From the NCBI GenBank assembly GCA_937924855.1, contig CALEYQ010000026.1, positions 1-44,778 of the forward strand: a stretch of 44,778 nucleotides of DNA, in the 5' to 3' direction. Positions 41,211 through 44,778 of the stretch are shown here, in pieces; within the stretch, counting starts at the first letter, position 1, and every line of letters begins with the position of its first letter. A program made the position numbers and the translations under genes. This DNA is from an uncultured Bacteroidota bacterium (GTDB taxonomy: Bacteria; Bacteroidota; Bacteroidia; JADZBD01). Below the pieces are notes generated by a model. That model was given only the letters and a program-made list of their open reading frames with translations, did not search any database and was not told where the DNA came from.

Positions 41211-43583
41211 CTATCTTATGATGGAAACATGTCCAACCATATCGTGTTTCTTATCGAACACATCATGGAACCTGATTTTCCATACGTAAACATCTTCCTG
41301 GGCAATTTTCTTTCCTCCATTGGCTTTTCCGTCCCAACCCTGATCCATATTATCGGTAGTCCATATCATATTTCCCCAACGGTCGTAAATCCAGATTCTG
41401 AACTCGCGGATATTTACTCCATAGGCAAAGAAGAAATCATTTACCCCATCGCCATTCGGAGTAAAGGAATTAGGAACATATAATGACCATTCCGGAGATA
41501 CATACACACAGTTTGTTGTGGAGGAAGTACATCCATCCGAATTCTGAACAATCAGGTTCACACAATACCTTCCGGTATCTGAGAATGTAAATACCGGGTT
41601 TTGGTCATTGCTGGTACTGCTTGCCTGATCTCCGAAGGTCCATGCCCATCCGGTAACATCCTGCGAAGAGCAATCGGAGAAGTGAATGGTGGGAGCCGAA
41701 ATGGTGGTGGTGGAAGGACTGGCGGAAAAACAGGCAAAGGGTGTGGCATAAGCCATAATCGTGGCTGTGGTTGTTGCCGTGGTTCCCTGCGAATCGGTTA
41801 TTGTACAGGTGTAAACCGTTGTTGTGGTGGGGCAGACCTGAATGGGTCCGGGACCCGATCCGATGTTTGGACTCCAGGTGTAGGAATAAGGCGGTACTCC
41901 CGATGAGGGCACAGCGGTAAGACTAGCACAGGATCCCGGGCACACGGTATCGCCGGCTACACTGACGGCAACCACGCAGGGGGGAATATTCACCGGAAGT
42001 GTGGCACTTGCCGAGCAACCGGCGTCGGTGGTAACCGTTAAAGTAACATTATAAGTTCCCGAGGAGGGATAAGAAATTCCCGTTGCATTCTGTCCCGTTC
42101 CGTTAGGTGGATTGGCTCCGGAAAATGTCCATGCCCAGTTGGTAATATTTCCAGGATTTACAGAACTGGTGGAGGTAAAGTCCATGGGTGTATTACAAGC
42201 CGGTGTTGAAGTGGTGAAACTAACATTTGGGTAAGGCATTACAAAAACGGTATCGTAAACCTGAATGGTGCAATTGGGCGTGTTGGAATAAGGAACAATG
42301 GTTAAGGTATAAATCGTTGTGGTGGTAGGTGATACGGTAATAGAAGAAGTCGTGAAATTTCCGGGCTGCCAGTTATAAGAGGAGTAGCCTGAAGGGGCAG
42401 ATAGGGTAGAGGACTGCCCTACACAAATTGTATCGTTCTGGTGCAGAAAGGATGGAGCGCATCGCGCATCAACATAGGCATATCCGTAATGAGCACCTGC
42501 AGAACAATCACCAACAATAAAATCAACCGTTACATACTGACCGATATATTGATTAAGGTCAACATTTACCGTTGTCCAGGGTTTATAACGAACATTATTA
42601 TTGCAGGTAAAGAATCCAGGAAGGTTAATTCCGGCGGTGACGGTGAAATTTGAGCAATTAATTATATTACAGTTTTGATCTTTTACAATGGCAGAGAAGA
42701 AGGGTTGCTGGTAGGGTTGGTGCCCCGGATCCTGAAGCACTACAGCATATTGATATGTTAAACTGGCATTTGCGGCTGTAACGAGAAAGGTTTGCGAAAT
42801 ACCTTCAGCTTCAGCACCCGTACTTGAGTTACCGATGCGGCAGGAGAAGTTTCCACCGGGAGCAACGGTAGGAAATCCGCCGCAGGGGTCATTTCCTCCG
42901 GTCATAATGGTGTGGCGGTTAGGCATTGCAGTATATCCCTGGATGTTATAAGTGGGCATATTGGCGGTGGTTGGGCCGGTAATTGATTTACCGAAAGTGC
43001 AGAACCATCCGTTCAGGTTTCCGGTTTCAAAATCCATGTTGTTGCAGGAATTGTTTTGAGGGATTGGGTTGAAGGTTCCGGAAATGGTATAATTAAAACA
43101 GTTGGTGTAGCTGGTGGATGCGGTGTAGGCATCAATCACCACATAAAACGATTGTTGGTTGCACACATAAACCGAAGCGGTAAGCGGTGCAGTGGGAGGG
43201 TTGGTTGCATTAATATATAAATAGGAAGAAGAAATACATTGTCCGCCCGCGGTGGGACAACCGTTGAACAGGCTCAGCACTGCATAAGCCGGTTGTGTGG
43301 GTGAACCTGAAGTAAGGTTTGTGAGGTTGATGGTGTAATATCCGGTTTGAGTTGCGGTGAAGTAATAATAGTAATCTTGTCCGCCATACCATGTTGCCGC
43401 AAGACAGCCATTTGTTCCTGTATAATCATTATTAAAATTACAGGTAGTTTGGTTGGTGTGGGTAAATGGGAACACCAATGGGTTTGCCTGGGCTGCTGCG
43501 CAGGTATTTCCACCCTGGGCGAAAGATTTGGCCGAGAGCAGAGAAACAAAAATCAGGGTTGCGAGGAGAAATTTTGGTTTCAT
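41211..43583 (-). CDS. Exported PKD-domain protein with T9SS type B signal
   Basis: 790 residues from the ATG at 43583 (MKPKFLLATLIFVSLLSA), the start of a good signal peptide; the reading open to 43733 has no such start. Residues about 24-180 resemble a PPC-like beta domain (DYYYYFTATQTGYYTINLTN). About 185-400 form a jelly-roll or carbohydrate-binding-like domain (DFETGNLNGWFC, YGYAYVDARCAPSF). Several Ig/PKD units follow (ITNWAWTFSGANPP, VTGWAWTFGDQASS), then the gliding-motility-type C-terminal domain (VPNSFTPNGDGVNDFFFAYG, IYDRWGNMIWTT, DMVGHVSIIR). A secreted surface protein. It lies 19 nt after the small exported gene at 43603. No catalytic motif is seen. Confidence 0.92.
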   Translation of the reverse strand: MKPKFLLATLIFVSLLSAKSFAQGGNTCAAAQANPLVFPFTHTNQTTCNFNNDYTGTNGCLAATWYGGQDYYYYFTATQTGYYTINLTNLTSGSPTQPAYAVLSLFNGCPTAGGQCISSSYLYINATNPPTAPLTASVYVCNQQSFYVVIDAYTASTSYTNCFNYTISGTFNPIPQNNSCNNMDFETGNLNGWFCTFGKSITGPTTANMPTYNIQGYTAMPNRHTIMTGGNDPCGGFPTVAPGGNFSCRIGNSSTGAEAEGISQTFLVTAANASLTYQYAVVLQDPGHQPYQQPFFSAIVKDQNCNIINCSNFTVTAGINLPGFFTCNNNVRYKPWTTVNVDLNQYIGQYVTVDFIVGDCSAGAHYGYAYVDARCAPSFLHQNDTICVGQSSTLSAPSGYSSYNWQPGNFTTSSITVSPTTTTIYTLTIVPYSNTPNCTIQVYDTVFVMPYPNVSFTTSTPACNTPMDFTSTSSVNPGNITNWAWTFSGANPPNGTGQNATGISYPSSGTYNVTLTVTTDAGCSASATLPVNIPPCVVAVSVAGDTVCPGSCASLTAVPSSGVPPYSYTWSPNIGSGPGPIQVCPTTTTVYTCTITDSQGTTATTTATIMAYATPFACFSASPSTTTISAPTIHFSDCSSQDVTGWAWTFGDQASSTSNDQNPVFTFSDTGRYCVNLIVQNSDGCTSSTTNCVYVSPEWSLYVPNSFTPNGDGVNDFFFAYGVNIREFRIWIYDRWGNMIWTTDNMDQGWDGKANGGKKIAQEDVYVWKIRFHDVFDKKHDMVGHVSIIR

Positions 43584-43602
43584 TTTATTGGGCGTAATAA
43601 GA

Positions 43603-43926
43603 TTAATGTTCGGTTTCAACAATGGTAAAATCTTTAGAGGGTCGGAACCCCTGGAAGATGAGGTGGTCGTAGATGGCCATGAAATCAATTTTAATATCGG
43701 CCACTTCAACCATGGTCCATCCGGTGAGGGCATCTACTTTAGCTGAATAAACCAGGTCTTTAAGTTCGAGTAAAGACTTTTCAGCTTTTTTAGCCAATTC
43801 CGGGCTTGGGAACCCGGATTCAAATTTGAACTTATAGACAGGGTAATGATCACCCGGGATATGTTTGGTTTGTGCCTGAGTGGAAATTCCCAGGGAAATA
43901 GCCAGAATAAATAAAAGGTGTTTCAT
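43603..43926 (-). CDS. Small exported protein, unknown function
   Basis: 107 residues from the ATG at 43926 (MKHLLFILAISLGISTQAQ), where the signal peptide starts; a reading to 43986 has no signal logic. The mature protein of about 88 residues has no cysteine and mixes charged helices (SPELAKKAEKSLLELKDLVYSAKVDALTGW is the longest) with short strands. It is probably co-transcribed with the T9SS protein gene 19 nt downstream. I do not recognise a family. A perfect 7-bp inverted repeat lies 26 nt before its start. Confidence 0.7.
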   Translation of the reverse strand: MKHLLFILAISLGISTQAQTKHIPGDHYPVYKFKFESGFPSPELAKKAEKSLLELKDLVYSAKVDALTGWTMVEVADIKIDFMAIYDHLIFQGFRPSKDFTIVETEH

Positions 43927-43951
43927 TGGTCGGTATTTTTCTTTTGTTTGG

Positions 43952-43974
43952 CGATACAATTTACAACTGTATCG
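43952..43974. promoter_or_regulatory. Inverted repeat upstream of the 43926-41211 unit
   Basis: CGATACA (43952-43958) and TGTATCG (43968-43974) form a perfect 7-bp inverted repeat with a 9-nt spacer, 26 nt upstream of the ATG at 43926. Its size and spacing suit a dimeric repressor operator. On the minus strand a TACAGTTG box (one mismatch from TAnnTTTG) lies inside it. Confidence 0.4.
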
Positions 43975-44257
43975 AAGGAAAGACAAGCAGGAAATGTAGA
44001 GGTTGCATTGTTTAGTTTGGGGAATACAGGGCTTTTTGGCCTTTTTTTAGGGCATTCAGACCTGTACGGAATATTTCTATGTCATATAAGGTTGTAAAAC
44101 AGTCATATATGTCAGTTTTTGGGGTCTTTAATTAGAGGAAATTCACATTAAAACCAGATTAAAAGTCCCACTTTTGGCATCTGTCTTCAGGGAAAAAATT
44201 CGAGTTTAGGGAACAAGGGGTATTGGGATAAATAATTTTTCGGGGCGAATTTTTTAT
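43975..44257. other. Non-coding stretch, no gene recognised
   Basis: Between the small exported gene and the tRNA promoter I find no credible reading frame. It contains two copies of GTCATATA (44081-44088 and 44102-44109), the second extending into the palindrome CATATATG, and AT-rich sequence. Nothing resembles a known structured RNA. Confidence 0.5.
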
Positions 44258-44265
44258 TATTTTTG
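44258..44265 (+). promoter_or_regulatory. Promoter -7 box, probably for the tRNA-Glu transcript
   Basis: TATTTTTG matches TAnnTTTG exactly and is preceded by a T-rich stretch (TTTTTT, 44250-44255), as at many tRNA genes of the phylum. The tRNA starts 191 nt later, so the transcript would carry a long, structured leader (see 44331-44413). Confidence 0.5.
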
Positions 44266-44330
44266 CATCCCTTTATCAGGATTCCGGCATAATAATTTGA
44301 GAATTAGGATGCTGAGAGAATAAGGCCCGT

Positions 44331-44361
44331 TCCCTTCGGCTGGCTCAGGGTAAACTGAGGG
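44331..44361 (+). repeat. REP-like palindromic unit in the tRNA leader region
   Basis: TCCCTTCGGCTGGCTCAGGG followed by TAAACTGAGGG; CTCAG (44344-44348) and CTGAG (44355-44359) form a hairpin. It resembles the CCTTCGACAGGCTCAGGG-type interspersed repeats of many bacterial genomes. One copy only in this window, so the family is inferred. Confidence 0.4.
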
Positions 44362-44393
44362 CTTAGGATCGGGGTGATTAAGGGAGAAAAAAA

Positions 44394-44413
44394 TTAGCTT
44401 CGCCAAACGAAGC
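44394..44413 (+). repeat. Hairpin and outer arm of a 12-bp inverted repeat around the tRNA
   Basis: GCTTCG-CCAAA-CGAAGC (44397-44413) is a perfect 6-bp hairpin. The first part, AATTAGCTTCGC (44392-44403), is repeated inverted after the tRNA as GCGAAGCTAATT (44674-44685). A looser copy of the CGCCAAACGAAGC segment appears at about 44430-44443 (TTGCCATACGAAGC), and GCCATAC/GTATGGC (44432-44438 and 44453-44459) pair into the tRNA start. Confidence 0.5.
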
Positions 44414-44456
44414 ATTAAAATAGTTTGGCTTGCCATACGAAGCTTTAGCGCAGTAT

Positions 44457-44528
44457 GGCCCGTTCGTCTAGGGGTTAGGACGCCTCCCTTTCACGGAGGA
44501 AACAGGGGTTCAATTCCCCTACGGGCTA
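44457..44528 (+). tRNA. tRNA-Glu (anticodon TTC)
   Basis: 72 nt without CCA. The acceptor stem GGCCCGT pairs with ACGGGCT (44521-44527), with a G-U at the end and A44528 as discriminator. The anticodon stem is CCTCC/GGAGG (44483-44487 and 44495-44499) with loop CTTTCAC and anticodon TTC at 44490-44492. The T arm is AGGGG/CCCCT around TTCAATT. CCA is not fully encoded (ACA follows the acceptor), so it is added after transcription. The terminator at 44546 follows 17 nt later. Confidence 0.97.
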
Positions 44529-44545
44529 CAGGATGAAAGCAAAAG

Positions 44546-44575
44546 CCGCCAGGAAACTGGCGGTTTTGTTTTTTC
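44546..44575 (+). terminator. Intrinsic terminator of tRNA-Glu
   Basis: CCGCCAG (44546-44552) pairs with CTGGCGG (44557-44563) around a GAAA tetraloop, followed by TTTTGTTTTTT. A strong GC stem with a U-rich tail right after the tRNA. Confidence 0.9.
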
Positions 44576-44580
44576 AAGGG

Positions 44581-44721
44581 TTTGCAAGCTGGCTTGCAAA
44601 AACAATTGAAAAAAAACAAAACCATAAGCCGCAAAGCGGCTTTGGCTTTTGCAATTCAGCCTAAGGGGAATCAGCGAAGCTAATTCCTATTTTTTTTACC
44701 GCTCGGACCTCCTACGGGCTA
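44581..44721. repeat. Hairpin-rich region with a partial copy of the tRNA 3' end
   Basis: Hairpins: TTTGCAAGC/GCTTGCAAA (44581-44600), AAGCCGC-AAA-GCGGCTT (44626-44642), and GGAATCAGC/GCTAATTCC (8 of 9 pairs, 44668-44688) followed by TATTTTTTTT, a terminator-like element. CCTACGGGCTA (44711-44721) is an exact 11-bp copy of the tRNA-Glu 3' end, ending at the discriminator base. No gene is seen to the window end. Confidence 0.5.
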
Positions 44722-44778
44722 GTTAATCAGCGCACCTAATCCCAATCACCAATTTCCTTTTTTCTCGCCCACCGGTGC

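Noticed and set aside
1..44778. Shift from C-rich (first 60 bases: 25 C, 12 G) to G-rich plus strand (43441-43500: 24 G, 9 C) as a replication skew signal
   Set aside because: The middle of the window fluctuates with gene content, and Thr/Pro-rich T9SS proteins on the minus strand explain much of the G excess at the right; only a genome-wide cumulative skew would show an origin or terminus.

Overview
The window reads as a chromosomal segment of a Bacteroidota bacterium (flavobacterial or sphingobacterial type; I cannot name a genus). The evidence is two proteins with type B and two with type A type IX secretion (T9SS) C-terminal signals, a PorP/SprF-like protein next to an SprB-repeat adhesin, DUF3078 and OmpP1/FadL-like outer-membrane proteins, an archaeal/eukaryotic-style prolyl-tRNA synthetase, and TAnnTTTG promoter boxes typical of the phylum's main sigma factor. 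Shine-Dalgarno sequences are not evident.

Layout. 1-2.4 kb: accessory edge with a tyrosine recombinase cut by the window start, a MazF/PemK toxin with a ribbon-helix-helix antitoxin, and a HigBA pair, all on the minus strand. 2.4-10.4 kb: housekeeping genes, comM/yifB and gmhA, then on the minus strand pabB-tilS-membrane protein-dsbD; one small secreted unknown lies on the plus strand. 10.6-15.9 kb: plus-strand cluster of five exported proteins, in which two related T9SS type A proteins are each preceded by a small proline-rich exported protein. 15.9-24.3 kb: a tight minus-strand run purH-mreB-mreC-mreD-mrdA-rodA-DUF3078-mscL, joining purine synthesis, rod-shape peptidoglycan synthesis, an outer-membrane protein and a mechanosensitive channel. 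24.4-26.0 kb: an ABC permease and a small membrane protein. 26.0-38.9 kb: minus-strand mfd, then an envelope set (OmpA-PD40 protein, SprF-like protein, 1247-residue SprB-repeat protein, FadL-like protein, Gly/Trp/Tyr-rich lipoprotein). 39.0-41.2 kb: proS and a conserved unknown. 41.2-43.9 kb: a PKD/type B T9SS protein with a small exported partner. 44.2-44.8 kb: tRNA-Glu(TTC) in a repeat- and hairpin-rich intergenic region.

How the genes fit together. The envelope genes form a surface programme: T9SS exports the repeat adhesins and the type A proteins, the SprF-like protein probably serves the adjacent type B cargo, and the OmpA-type protein ties the outer membrane to peptidoglycan. The mre/mrdA/rodA block builds the lateral wall. 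No complete mobile element, CRISPR array, rRNA or dedicated defence island is present. The observations most worth follow-up are the eight-gene purH-mre-mscL run, the paired small-protein/T9SS cargo cluster, the two-type alternation of SprB repeats, the recurrent TAnnTTTG boxes only 10-15 nt from start codons, and the duplicated tRNA-Glu ends.
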